From: Gibbula magus
Lineage: Eukaryota > Mollusca > Gastropoda > Trochida > Trochidae
Length of the DNA stretch: 64,000 bases
NCBI GenBank assembly: GCA_936450465.1
Contig: OW388302.1
Coordinates: 15,339,530-15,403,529 of the forward strand
Reading direction: 5' to 3'
Positions 1 through 11,370 of the stretch are shown here, in pieces. The notes beneath the pieces were generated by a model. It made no database searches. It was not told the DNA's origin and saw nothing but the letters and a program-made list of their open reading frames with translations. The position numbers were made by a program, and so were the translations under genes. Numbering within the stretch: position 1 is the first letter of the stretch; each line of letters opens with the position of its first letter.

Positions 1-95
1 TGAACTTTGTAATAAAAAAACATGAAATGAAACATAAAAGTTGACTTTCTTGATTTGATACTCATCATAATTGGAAATGAAATATACTGGAAGAC

Positions 96-261
96 ATGGC
101 TGGAGACGTTGACACTTTCGCACTGAGTGACCACGTGCTGCACGCTTTTCACAAGCTATCTGGGCCGGGAGCTCTCTGCCGTTGCTAAGCAACTGAATCC
201 CCAGGAACAGTTTACTTCTGGAAATCGTCCCGCATATTGTTCAGTGTATAAAATGAGATAA
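96..261 (+). pseudogene. Short coding-like remnant, unidentified
   Basis: An ATG at 96 opens a frame reading MAGDVDTFALSDHVLHAFHK. The frame breaks near 164, and the next frame continues RELSAVAKQLNPQEQF to a TAA at 259-261. The base composition is clearly less AT-rich than the surroundings, and both halves read like ordinary protein. I do not recognise the family. It could be an exon remnant, a processed pseudogene fragment or chance. An E-box CACGTG lies inside it near 133. No partner exon is visible nearby. Confidence 0.25.
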
Positions 262-829
262 TTTAAATTTTTTAAAATCCTAAAATTTGCTTATAGCTTG
301 TTTTATTGAATTTATTGATAAGCTTAAGGTACAACATATTGGGAAAATATGGATGATAAACACTAATTTTTGAATGTTTATACATTGTCAATACTACAAA
401 ACCAGAACAGCTTTTAGTGTATTTCTTTTTACGAAATGTGGAAAATTAGCAATATATACTGACCCTTATATGACAGATTTATTCAACAAGAACACTCGCT
501 TACAAACACAAATAGAACCATAAATGTTTGTTAAGGATGGGTGAGTTATACTATGATACGCAACATGGCTAAAGGGAGATAACTCTTTCATAAGAGTGTT
601 AGATGCACTTGTTCTTGGACATCATGAACAAGACTGTCCATTTCACAATAAAATATATGCTGGCTTTGATATATTTTAATTTCTTAGTAAGGTTTACAAT
701 TAATTTTCTACTTAATATTTCATATATGTTTATTCTCAACTTCTACCACAAATAAGAAACTATATAAAATAAATGAGATCACATATGTGTTTTGTTTTTG
801 AGAACGTCCATGATATTAATTTTTATAGT
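262..829. other. AT-rich spacer, nothing recognised
   Basis: No convincing open frame, RNA gene or repeat was seen. It is simple AT-rich sequence leading into the tandem array. Confidence 0.5.
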
Positions 830-2330
830 ATTTGTTGCATTAACTGAAGTTATTCCTTTGATGATACAGTGCCCTGGAATGTTCAAGAAATAAAACAAAG
901 TTATGTTTTGATACACAGACAAAACCTCTATTCTTTGGAAAAGGTTTACTTCAAAATGGCCGACATTTTGAAATACCCTACTAATATATTCAGTGCTCTC
1001 GTTCACGGAATTCCTATAGTATGTGTTGCATTAAATGGAATTATTCCTTTAGATGATACATTGCACAAGCATGTTCAAGAGATGAAGCAAAGTTATGTTT
1101 TGATATACTGACAAAACCATTATTTTTTGGAGAATGTATCACTTCAAAATGGCCGCCATTTTGAAATACCTTACTAATATATTCAGTGCTCTCGTTTTAG
1201 GAATTCCTAAAGTATGTGTTGCATTAAATGGAATTATTCCTTTAAATGATACAGTGAACTAGCATTTCAAGCAATAAAACAAAGTTATGTTTTGATATAC
1301 AGACAAAACCTGTATATTTTGGAGGAGGTCTCATTTCAAAATGGCCGCCATTTTGAAAGACCCTACAAATATATTCAGTGCTTTCGTTTTAGGAATTCCT
1401 ATAGTATATGTTGCATCAATTGAATGTATTCCTTGAGATGACATAGTGAATTATTATGTTCAAGCAATAAAACAAAGTTATGTTTTGATATACAGACAAA
1501 ACCTGTATACATTGGACAAGTTCTCATTTAAAAATGGCCGCCATTTTGAAAGACCCTACTGAAATATTCAGTGCTCTCGTTTTAGGAATTCCTAAAGTAT
1601 GTGTTGCATTCAATGAAGTTACTCCTTTAGATGATACAATGAACAAGCATGTTAAAAAAATAAAACAAAGCTATGTTTTAATAAACAGACAAAACCTCTA
1701 TTCTTTGGAGGAGGAATCATTTCAAAATGGCAGCCATTTTGAAAGACCCTACTAATATATTCAGTGCTTTCGTTTTAGGAATTCCTATAGTTTATGTTGC
1801 ATCAAGTGAATGTATTCCTTTAGATGATATAGTGAATTAGCATGTTCAAGCAATAAAACAAAGTTATGTTTTGATATACAGACAAAACCTGTATACATTG
1901 GACGAGGTCTCATTTCAAAATGGCCGCCATTTTGAAAGACCCTACTAATATTATTCAGTGCTCTTGTTTTAGGAGTTCCTAAAGTATGTGTTGCATTTAA
2001 TGAAGTTACTCCTTTAGATGATACAATGAACTAGCATGTTAAAAAAATAAAACAAAGTTATGTTTTGATATACAGACAAAACCTGTATACTTTGGAGGAG
2101 GTCTCATTTTCAAATGGCCGCCATTTTCAATGACCCTACTAATATATTAAGTGCTCTTGTTTTAGGAATTCGTATAGTATGTGTTGCATTAAATGAAGTT
2201 ATTCCTTTAAATTATACAATGAACTAGCATGTTCAAGAAATAAATCAAAGTTATATTTTAATATACAGACAAAAACTCTATTCTTTGGGGAGGTCTCATT
2301 TAAAAATGGCTAACATAAATTTTTTCTTGT
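830..2330 (+). repeat. 193-bp tandem repeat array, about 7.7 units
   Basis: The landmark ATTCAGTGCT (or a one-base variant) recurs at about 988, 1181, 1373, 1566, 1760, 1953 and 2146, giving a period of 192-194 bp. Each unit also carries ACAAAGTTATGTTTTGATA and GACAAAACCT. Most carry an odd palindrome with 10-base arms around one central base (for example 1144-1164). On the minus strand that palindrome contains AAAATGGCGGC, which matches the YY1 binding consensus. Short ORFs across the array are by-products of the repeat and differ in frame between units. A diverged lone unit lies at about 6858-7010. Confidence 0.9.
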
Positions 2331-3660
2331 TTAAAACCTTTATTTTGTTTGCTTTTCAAGTATTTATAAGTTTATCAAAAACAACGGCCTTTACTGCTTT
2401 ACTGTGTGTTTTCACACAGGTCTGCTGTTTCAATTTGTCCTTAATTGCTTTTGCTTGGTTATTTATTTTCTGTAATTAATTATACACAAATTCTTTTTGT
2501 TTCCATTTTATAATTTAATATTTTCATTGCCATAAATATTTTTCATAATATTTTTTCCATTTAATATTTAAATACTTTTATTACCTTTCTATGTGTTTTT
2601 AGAATGTTATCTTTAATAATTCGTTTCCATGAGCTCCTTACAGGGCTCCGTGAGCTCCGCGCATTGTTGGCGCCGGTTATTATCCAACATTGTACTGCGT
2701 ATAAAGATGGATTATTGTTTTTAGTATATGCTTTCGTTTAACCATGCCTTATGTAACAAAACCCCGATTTAGTTTCATTTCAACACACCTTTTATTTGCC
2801 GTATGGTCCCATTCTTGTCAGCAACCTACTACTTCAGCTTCACTTCTTGGTTCAGAGCTCCTTGCACCAACAGCTGAGTAAGCTCGGAGCAGCGCCAAGG
2901 CAACCTTCCAATAGCCACAACGTACTGCATACGTTGCTGGCACTTACTTTCTCTATGTTTTTATCTTATATTTTCTTTATTTATGTATTTTTCTTTACGA
3001 TTCTATTTGCACAATGTTTGGTGTAATGTGCACACACGTTTGTTATGCTTTATTTCACTAAATTAATATCACAACATATTGTACCTGTTGATTACTTTAT
3101 TAAATATCCTTTTTTGTAATAACTTATTTTATTAATTAATTTTTAATTTTTGTCTTTCCTTTACAATGTTTGTTTAACTATCTGCAACCGTTTACCATGC
3201 TGAATTTTTAAAATTAATGTCACAACATTGTTCATGTTAATGACTTTCTTTTATATATCCTTTTCTGTAATAACTTTTTTAATAATAATTTAAGTATTTT
3301 TCATAATATTTTTTCCATTATTTAAATACTTTTATTACCTTTCTGTGTGTTTTTAGAATTCGTATGTTTTTCAAATTTTAAATTCTGAAAATTGTAATTA
3401 AATTTTCGAGAATAAATTGTTTTATGCAAATGTCATCTCTAGTCTAAACTTGCTCTGTCCTCCTCTTTAGTTGTTTTCATGTCTTGGGTCGCTACTCCCA
3501 ACCAACTGTGAAATTATTTCCTTTCTGGGCAAGCGGCTACCCTCCTGCTGTCCAAATCTGTGAATTTAAGTTCTGTATTATGAAGGAATTTATACAAAAG
3601 TGAAAAATAAAGGAAAAAGCAATTTGTAAAATTAATGTTCACCCTGTTTTACCAATTAAA
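2331..3660. repeat. AT-rich region with internal direct repeats
   Basis: A block of about 65 bases at 2541-2610 (TTTTTTCCATTTAATATTTA onward, through CTTTTATTACCTTTCT) recurs at 3295-3360, about 755 bases downstream. Between them, a segment with TAATATCACAACATATTGT near 3065 recurs in diverged form near 3220, followed in both by TATCCTTTT(C/T)TGTAATAACTT. The direct repeats could mark the ends of a small mobile element, but I see no coding capacity. Confidence 0.4.
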
Positions 3661-3679
3661 ACTAAAGATACATCATATG

Positions 3680-3900
3680 CCAGGAATATGCCAGTGGATA
3701 CATCCAAATATATGTGTTCTGTGTTGATGCAATGTAATCTCGCTATGTCCACACTGTACATCTAAGGAATATGCCAGTGGATAAATCCAGACCTTTGTGT
3801 TCTGTGTTAATGTTATGTTATAATGTTGATCTGATGTTATGGTAACACTCCACATTTAAAGAGTTTGTCAGTAGATACTTGCAGACGTTTCAGATTTCCA
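3680..3900 (+). repeat. Degenerate 83-92 bp tandem repeat, about 3 units
   Basis: AGGAATATGCCAGTGGATA occurs at 3682 and again at 3765, each followed by a TGTGTTCTGTGTT stretch. A worn third unit (AGAGTTTGTCAGTAGATA) lies near 3860. No coding function is visible. Confidence 0.6.
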
Positions 3901-5860
3901 CTTCTTCTAAACATATCCTCTTAGCTTGAATGAGAAATGCTCAAAGACTGACATAACCTCATTAGTTTGTAGTTCAAAGGAGGTCCCTCTTTATAAGCAA
4001 TTGACATTTATAATCACTTTTGCCATTTATTATCAAAGTTTATACAATACATAGTTAGTTTGGAGAGCAAAACATCTCATTACAAGACCTAATAAGCTGT
4101 ATCCATAGAAAACGGTTATCCTGAAGACAATGGTGCGTCGTCTGAAACGGCAGGGATGTTGTCACATCACTTACACTGTTTTCGAGCAGCCATTTGAATG
4201 TGAACACTGCAAGTGTGAATTCACAATGCAGTGGAGTTGTTACCTAACAATAACTGTACCTCCATCAAAATGTAAGGTGGCTTTTGGAAGTTTTTGTTTC
4301 ACTATACAATGTACTTTCGGCAATTTCGTTTGATGAATTTGGGCAAGTAACAAACACAAAACAAAACTTCCTTCAATGCAATAACACTGTTATCTGCCTC
4401 ACTCGTTTGATGCCAACTCATTACAAGTATTTAAGAAAAGGGTCATTTAGTGTCGTCTATTATAATAATTATATGGACACAGGTCATGTACATTGTTTTA
4501 TCTCACTGCACATCTAATAAGTGTAAGGTCACGGGGACACTTCCAGTCATCTTTCTTCTCTTTTGAATTAATGTTAAGTCACTATTTTCACTCTACATAT
4601 TGTGGAAATATTACCTTTTTTTAATTTTGATATAATGTTATTTAGCAATGGTCTCTCTATGCACATAGCATTGTTCATATTCACATGTTCAGTCATTGTT
4701 ATGTTGTGTGTTGATATGTGGGTGTGTCAGTATGTTCACGCGGAACATCGCAAGAACGTGGGGACACAACTTTGACTCTTAAACTGCCATAACACTTGTG
4801 TCTTAATGTACTGTTATCAATTTACTCTGGAATGCCGTCCACATTCTTGCACCATTGTTTAATGTTGTGAAACGGAAAGAAACACATTACCATGTCATTT
4901 CAAGGCCTTTTACCTTATATTTTACTAGCGCTTCAATCACATTTTCTCTGTTCAAGAGAGAGATTCAAAATACAATAGAATTGTGAGCGGCCTTCAACTA
5001 CAGATAAGTAAAAAATGCTATGAAATGATGTAATACTGTATTACTATGATGTCTAGCCATGTAAGAATATGGTACCATTGGACCAATTCTATAATTATTT
5101 ATCTTCAATATCTGAAAAGTTAACATTGGTGTGTTAATGTGCATGTCTAAGATTTCATTGAACGAAGCATGTGTGAAAACGAGCAACTGTATTTGCATTC
5201 AATTACTGTAACATTTTATTTTGAAAAGTGATTGATCCTTTTTATCCTTTAATCCTTTTTAGATATGTATTGTTTTTTTAAAAGTTTTTTTCTTTATTAC
5301 AGAGATATGGCAACCCATTTAAAATAAATATTTTAGAATACAGTCGGGTAGTCGAAAATATGTGAAAATCTATTTCTTTTTAAATGAAGTGTATTATGTT
5401 GTCCACACATTGATTACATATTGGACAGAACAGTGAAAAGTGTCACCTCCTACCAAGGTCGTGGTTCTTTGTGGATACTACGCTCTTGATCTACATACGA
5501 GAGATATGACAAGTGCATCATATTCCCTCCAGCACTTACAGGTTTCACTGCAATGCAAAGACGTTACATTGTTGTAGATTGACCACTGTCATCATGAACA
5601 GTTATATCCCTATGGTTTGTGATGTGTAATGTAATATTGCTGTCTTCACACTGCAAACGTAAATAATGTTAATGCGGACTCTTTAGGAAGTCCATTCCGG
5701 CTTGTCCTCTATGTTATTGCAAAGTTATATTGATATGTTCACAATATACAACTAACGTATTGTCCCTTGTGCACCCTTCTCATATATTTTTATTTCCTGC
5801 ATAGTGTCATCTTGTGCACACTACCATGTTGCCATAATTACAATATCATTATGTAACACT
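3901..5860. other. Spacer, no gene recognised
   Basis: AT-rich sequence with only short chance frames. A fragment near 5530-5560 (CAGGTTTCACTGCAATGCAA) matches the body of the SINE seen at 28.0-28.4 kb, so at least part is old SINE material. Confidence 0.4.
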
Positions 5861-5864
5861 TATC

Positions 5865-5985
5865 ACAGTAATTCTGATTGGCCAAGAGCTCTCAAACATA
5901 TGCAACCATGAACGTTGATAGCACATGCATTCATACCTCGTGACGTCACAAGCTATCCGATCCAACGGATAATTCAAAAGTTTGT
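5865..5985 (+). repeat. Dispersed repeat with central TGACGTCA
   Basis: The order of short blocks here (TTCTGATTGG, AGAGCTCTCAAA, CATACCTCGTGACGTCACAA) recurs in diverged form at about 31867-32040, with the TGACGTCA palindrome at 5941-5948 and 31977-31984. The shared order and spacing point to two copies of one repeat family. The CRE-like palindrome may be incidental. Confidence 0.45.
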
Positions 5986-6589
5986 CCTCACATTGGAATT
6001 AGAAAAAACTTATGTTTGATCAAACGATCCTAGCTCGTATAAGTATTTAAGTTATTTTGTGTCCCGAAATTAATTGAAGTAATTTGTTTCCTTATTTCTT
6101 TAGCTTCAAAATTGTCTCTACTTTACTCTAACACTGACATTAAAATAGACGACAGCCCTGTTTCGTTAACATATCATAGTGCTCAATCAGTCTATGTATA
6201 TCCGCTACCCTACTACCATATCCAGATTCCCTGGGCTCTACAACTGTCATATAGCTATACATAAAAATAAATTGCAACCCAAGTATAGAGTACCCAGATG
6301 ACATGACCAAAGAGTGATCATCATGCATATCACAGTATTTCATTAGCTGATGAAATACACGCTATGCTCAGAGAAAAATTACACATTATGCTATTTAGCG
6401 ACGGATAGCCGAGTTAAAACAAAACAACAGTTCAGGGTCTCATGTATGACTCGATACATTCCTTATATTTGTTAGAATGTTATTGCTTCCATTCTAGTAT
6501 AACTTATAATGATCAAGGCAGATTTTATTAGGTATAAATACAGTAACAAGCTCAAGGAAAATATTTGGCGAGTGCAGAATTTGGACAAG

Positions 6590-6860
6590 TTGCAAGACAA
6601 ATACAGGTGAATATGGCCTGATCAACGTCAAGTTCCCGGAACAACCCTGGCAAAGATTTCGTGTACAACATCTCGCCTACACACTTGAACGCTGGGGTCC
6701 CTTCCTGATCCTTCCTTCTCGCAATATGGATGTCTCAACCTGTGGGAAAAAGCTGATACATGATTTTGTGGAGATCCCGTGTGGAATGTCCCTCGCCATT
6801 AAAGTGTAATGCTACTGGTTTGTCTCTGTTATGTTGTGTGTCAGCAAAGTGTTCTTTGGC
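6590..6860 (-). pseudogene. Retroelement C-terminal fragment (possible Penelope-like)
   Basis: The minus strand reads HFADTQHNRDKPVALHFNGE followed by GHSTRDL. The order 'D/N-x-R-x-x-P-V-A-x-H-F-N-x-x-G-H-S' is familiar from the C-terminal GIY-YIG region of Penelope-like retroelements. A further stretch (RRKDQEGTPAFKCVG) follows after an in-frame stop. It is a decayed fragment with no intact RT beside it. The family assignment is tentative. Confidence 0.35.
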
Positions 6861-7010
6861 CGACATATTAAAACACCCAACTGAAATATTCTGTGCTTTT
6901 GGTTTGTGAATTATCAAAGTATTTGTTGCGTCTAAAATAAAGTTACATTGAAATATATAGAGAAAAGTTCTATTCTTTGGAGGGGGTCCCAGTTCAAGAT
7001 GGCTGAAAAT
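6858..7010 (+). repeat. Isolated diverged unit of the 193-bp repeat
   Basis: The blocks TGGCCGACATATTAAA, ATTCTGTGCTTTTGGTTTG, AAAGTATTTGTTGC and TTCTATTCTTTGGAGG match successive parts of the 193-bp unit at 830-2330 in the same order and orientation. Some are rearranged or missing. It is a single worn copy 4.5 kb from the array. Confidence 0.6.
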
Positions 7011-7479
7011 ATATGCAAAAGTATTAATTCTGGTAAAAAAAATGGAGATGCGTTCGTTTTCGGGAATCGAACAAACACTTTCAGAGTCAGTTACCAACAC
7101 CAGCACTGAATCTACCAACAGGTTATGGTGGGCGAAGATGTAAGCTGTTAAAACAGGCAGTCGTGTACTTTGATGCCTGAATCTAAGGGTGCATGTTCGA
7201 CTCGAGTGATGAACGTTGTTGTAAGATATGTGTTCAGTGAGTGGTTCTTGAAATATCTAGCTGATGAGCTGAACATAAACTTTAACAAATGCCGAAAAAT
7301 GTTCATTAAAAAACAAATATCAGCCCTTCGTCTACCCTAGGAGAAGCGTGTGTAAGAAATAGTGGGTACTCAACTACCTTCCAATTAATACCACATTTAA
7401 CTCATTAGACCTGCTGATTTTGGGATCAATTCAAATTCAATTCAGTGATTTCCATAATTGATTCGTTACAATCAATGCT

Positions 7480-7590
7480 TGCAGGTTTCACCACAATGAA
7501 TAGTGACAGAAGTGTCGCAGGCTTTCTCCCTGCTTTAATTATAACCGCCACGATATATACTCTTGAAGACGGCTTTAAATCTTTAATATC
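7480..7590 (+). repeat. SINE body fragment
   Basis: GCAGGTTTCACCACAATGAA, GCAGGCTTTCTCCCTGC and ATATACTCTTGAAGACGGC occur in the same order as the corresponding blocks of the SINE at 28171-28270. This is a headless fragment, and the 85-codon open frame across it is not a credible gene. Confidence 0.5.
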
Positions 7591-7699
7591 CCAACCTCAC
7601 ATACTACTGCAATTGAAGACTCTTAACATTCTCACAACAGATACTGTTGCCAAAAATGATTCAACATTTACGAACAACAGTCATTTCGAGCTCACAAAT

Positions 7700-9235
7700 T
7701 GAAACGTTAATATCTGTCAGTACCATCACAATAATCACACAATCTAGTTCTTGGAATTTAATAACTACTCTATGAAATATAATTACTGTTATCCAAGTTT
7801 TACGAGTAAAGTTCTATAAGCTTATATACACTTGCTAAATAAGGATCTAGACTGTATTAAGGGCTCTTATTCTTACTCACTTATGGAGCAGGACTAGCAC
7901 GATAGGTATGCCCTTATGTTAAAGAACATTCCATCGCTGTAGTTAATAATATTTATCTTCACATTTATAACATTTTTGAATTTGCAAAAAATTAAACAAT
8001 TGCTCTACGGTATTGCTTAAGAAACTGTTTAAAAAATAATTGACATAACTTACAAGTTTTACTGATTTATTGTAACGACAGCACAATTTTCACATTTTCT
8101 TTTTCATCTTTTGAATGCATCCATATATATGTCACATTACTTGAAGGAATTGTAACTATATATACATGATTGCGGGTGCATTTTAAAGATAAACAAACTA
8201 TAATTTGTTTAAAGAAAAATAAAATGCTACTTATGAATACAACATGACAGAACATTAAATTTAGATAAATTAAATTTAACAAGTTTCATCTTTTGTTCCA
8301 TTTATCAAACATATTTTGACTGTATGTTTTTATTTTTTTATTTCCTAACTCTTTCTTTAACAAATGTTGTTGTTTATTTGTATATTTCATATTCTGGTGT
8401 ACACTTCAAACTGATAATTAATGCCACTCGTGGGATCGGTCTTCAAGCTCCAGTCCACAGCAGGATTGCTGCAAACACAACTTAAATTTAAACATAAATT
8501 CACTGAAGAATAGTAATAAGGAACTAGTTACTCAACCAAGGTAACCTTATATCATGTATGTACACATGATAGAGTTATAACAAAATATATTTAATAAGAA
8601 AGTAATATGATACAAAAAAAGGTAGAAACATATATACAGAGAAATGACGACACTTTAATACGTTGCTTGATTGAAATACAATTTACCATAATTACAAAAG
8701 TTTAAATTGGATACAATAAAGATTGAAGAATTCATAAATCACTGATCACTTTTCACTATAATCTAATAAAATCTGATAAGAAAGCATTTCTCCCAGTTCC
8801 GGGAAATTGAGGTTGAAAGAAACACTCACCTTGATTCAAAGGTGGGCATGAATGCATCAGACAGAAAGTCCTTGTAACTCGTGTCAGGTAAACCTTTGTA
8901 CAACATCCCAATTTTGTCCCGTCCTCAAAGCAAATTTATTGAAAATAATATTGAATGCATTGCCACAAGACTTGGTTACGGGTAAAATGGTTGACCGGCA
9001 ACTCAGCTCACCTCACATTGCAACAATATTATGACCAATATTTCAAATGTGAGACCTAAATTTCGAAATATTTCTAAATTCTATGTAAGTTTTGTTTATA
9101 GTTTAATATCATATACAATGTATAATAGTTATAATGTAGGTAAGACTACTGAAATAATGCTCCAATGCAACATTTCCTATTTTCATATAACAATCCCAAC
9201 TTGCTTGTATATCTAACATGCGTCACCTTCACACA
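7700..9235. other. Spacer upstream of gene 1, no gene recognised
   Basis: AT-rich sequence with a few short frames and no recognisable domain, RNA gene or element. Confidence 0.4.
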
Positions 9236-9239
9236 GAGC

Positions 9240-9354
9240 CTCATACAGTCACGTGACCAGTGCGAGCCGAGAGCAAAGAGGAGAGAGGTGGAGTCGCTCA
9301 TGGAGAGGAAACTCTGTGTGTTGTGATTAAGTCAGTTGTCATACCTGGTTTGAG
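9240..9354 (+). promoter_or_regulatory. Candidate promoter and leader exon of gene 1
   Basis: A GC-richer patch starts with the palindrome GTCACGTGAC at 9248-9257 (an extended E-box, the bHLH-Zip type site). It runs through a purine-rich stretch to TTTGAG|GTGCGT, a plausible splice donor with GT at 9355. The RING exon downstream has an acceptor just before its ATG, so an upstream untranslated exon is expected. This is the best candidate seen in the 1.2 kb upstream, inferred from sequence signals only. Confidence 0.35.
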
Positions 9355-10439
9355 GTGCGTTCACTGTGTGTATAAGTAATGTTTGTTAGTGACTGTAGTT
9401 ATTGGATTGTTAAGATAACTGTCGTTATGGATTGCAAAGCTCTCAGTAATGACCAATACACCAGTTGAATACACAGATACTGTAGTTGCCAGTTTGTACT
9501 TTCGCTTTCGTTTCTGCTTAACTAGTGCATGAATAAAAGACCTGGCGATGATGAGAAATATCTCATTGTTAAAGTCATTGTCGTTTAACTTTAGATAACA
9601 GTGCTGTACATGTTATGTTGTATTAAGACCAGATCAAGATACTATCAGCTATCCGTTACAGAACTGAACACAGCGGGTAGGTGAGGTTCTGTACAGGTGT
9701 CTACTAACTGTGTACATTATTCAACATTTACAGCTATGCATACTTAAATTATCGTTGACTCTACTTCAAATAATGTTATCTGCTTGTTTCTGTGAGTATA
9801 ATATGAACCTGCTATACAACCTGTTTTATTATTGTTTGTCGGTTGAGGGTATATGCCAGTATCTACTGGGGACGTTGTTAGATAAATAATGTACAACATA
9901 ATGTAAATAATAAATATAAATAGTTTTATTATTGAAACCTTCAATACCGAACATAAAGTAGTTAAAATACATTAACTTTCTTTCTTCCTAAATACACAAC
10001 ACGTGATACAGGTGTCATATAGTAGGTTGTATTTTAAGACTCTGGACATCGTTTACAATACTGAGCATATATTAGCAATACATGACATTAAGATAATGAA
10101 CAAATCCAACATTGTTATATCAATATTGGCCTGAGCATATGTACGTTTAACATCATTGCTTTTGCATTTGATTTTTTTTCAATAAGAAAAAATCTCTATA
10201 TAATCTATCCGTTAATTTGTTGTGGCAAAACTTCCTTTGTCTGTTTATTGCATATACCTAACATATATCACATGTTGACGGTCATTTTAACCACATGTTG
10301 TATGTCAGTACCGTCACCTATATTCATGGTATATACCACCCAGGAACCCATAAATGTATTATACCATTGATTCATTACAAAGCATACATTAAACAAACAT
10401 AAAATCTCATCTATATAGCCAATTTGTATATTTTCACAG
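9355..10439 (+). other. Putative 5' intron of gene 1, shared with genes 3 and 4
   Basis: Part of this segment (about 9665-9890) resembles 57500-57790 upstream of gene 4. The 3' part (about 9930-10439) is close to 49270-49775 upstream of gene 3. It ends in TTTTCACAG at 10439, a good acceptor. Conservation next to both gene classes suggests it duplicated with the genes. It has no coding capacity. Confidence 0.5.
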
Positions 10440-10453
10440 ATCACAGATCCAAG

Positions 10454-10736
10454 ATGGCGACAGGAGGCAGGATACAGGAGGACTACTTGACTTGCAGTGT
10501 CTGCATGGAGGTGTTTCAACACCCAGTGACACTTGCCTGTCAACACTCCTTCTGTAAGAAGTGTCTTAGAAAGTATATGGACACAAAGGTAGAAGCTGTC
10601 AAGAACAAGTCTATCCCCTGTCCCACGTGTAGACAGGAGACAACAGTGCCTCACCCTGACAGACCCGTGGAAGAGTGGGCGGGGCAGCTGAAACCAGGAC
10701 TGCTTCTAACTGGACTCATGGACTCAATCCAACAAG
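10454..10736 (+). CDS. RING exon of gene 1
   Basis: ATG at 10454 sits in AAGATGGCGAC just after the acceptor at 10439. The encoded C3HC4 RING shows CSVC, CQHSFCKKC and CPTC with canonical spacing (residues 14-59 by analogy with gene 3), followed by a 35-residue linker. The exon is 283 nt and leaves phase 1 at AAG|GTAC. It is almost identical to the RING exon of gene 3 (differences such as Y/F, A/V, M/L, K/R). Nothing in the RING itself looks damaged. It would coordinate two zinc ions and bind an E2. Confidence 0.85.
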
Positions 10737-11370
10737 GTACTTGTCAGCAACACCTTGTTTAAATATAAGTATTATTAACATAACAAATACAGTAACAGGG
10801 TTGTGATAAGTGTGGTATTTGCAATTGTATGCAATTATTGAAAGTATATTTTATAGACATTGAATTATGTCTTCTTGCATTCTAGAAATGATAAACACAA
10901 TTTAAGATGCATTGATGTTTGTACTGCTGTTGAATGTACCAGCATAAATTGATTTCAATATAATCATCCAATAACAGATCAATCTGTCATTCTTATCTGA
11001 AAATAGTATCATGTGCAGCTATTGTTGTCAATGCCAAAGTCAAAACTCAAAACTCAATAAACTAGATAACCTTATATACCTAAACATTTAGAAAACTGCT
11101 TAAAACCAGGATAGGGTAAACAAATGTCATGTTACACAAACATGTATTTACTGCAGACAATGTCATTGCTTGTAGCTCATTTAAGTGTATGTTGTTGTGA
11201 TGACGTGTTAGTAGTGATAAATTAAATTTACAGCTAAAAAATCAACTACACATCGTATAATATCTGGTTTATCTGATAATGAATTCATGCACATATTTTA
11301 TATTACTTTTTGCAAACAGTATTGCATAAATATGTATCAGTTTCAACAGTTACAAATAAATGATTTCTAG
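10737..11370 (+). other. Intron of gene 1
   Basis: Bounded by GTACTT at 10737 and TTTCTAG at 11370, phase 1. It matches the gene 3 intron (50073-50780) in several blocks (for example AACCTTATATACCTAAACAT), so the intron position predates the duplication. Confidence 0.8.

Noticed and set aside
830..2330. A repeat protein encoded by the 193-bp array
   Set aside because: The period is not a multiple of three, and stops occur in most units, so no continuous repeat protein is possible.
830..2330. A CRISPR-like array
   Set aside because: Units are contiguous 193-bp copies without spacers, and the window is eukaryotic.
3673..3855. 60-codon minus-strand frame
   Set aside because: It is produced by the degenerate tandem repeat at 3680-3900.
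10268..10654. 128-codon minus-strand frame opposite the RING exon (and its counterpart at 49706-49990)
   Set aside because: Shadow of the RING coding sequence. It is conserved only because the sense strand is.
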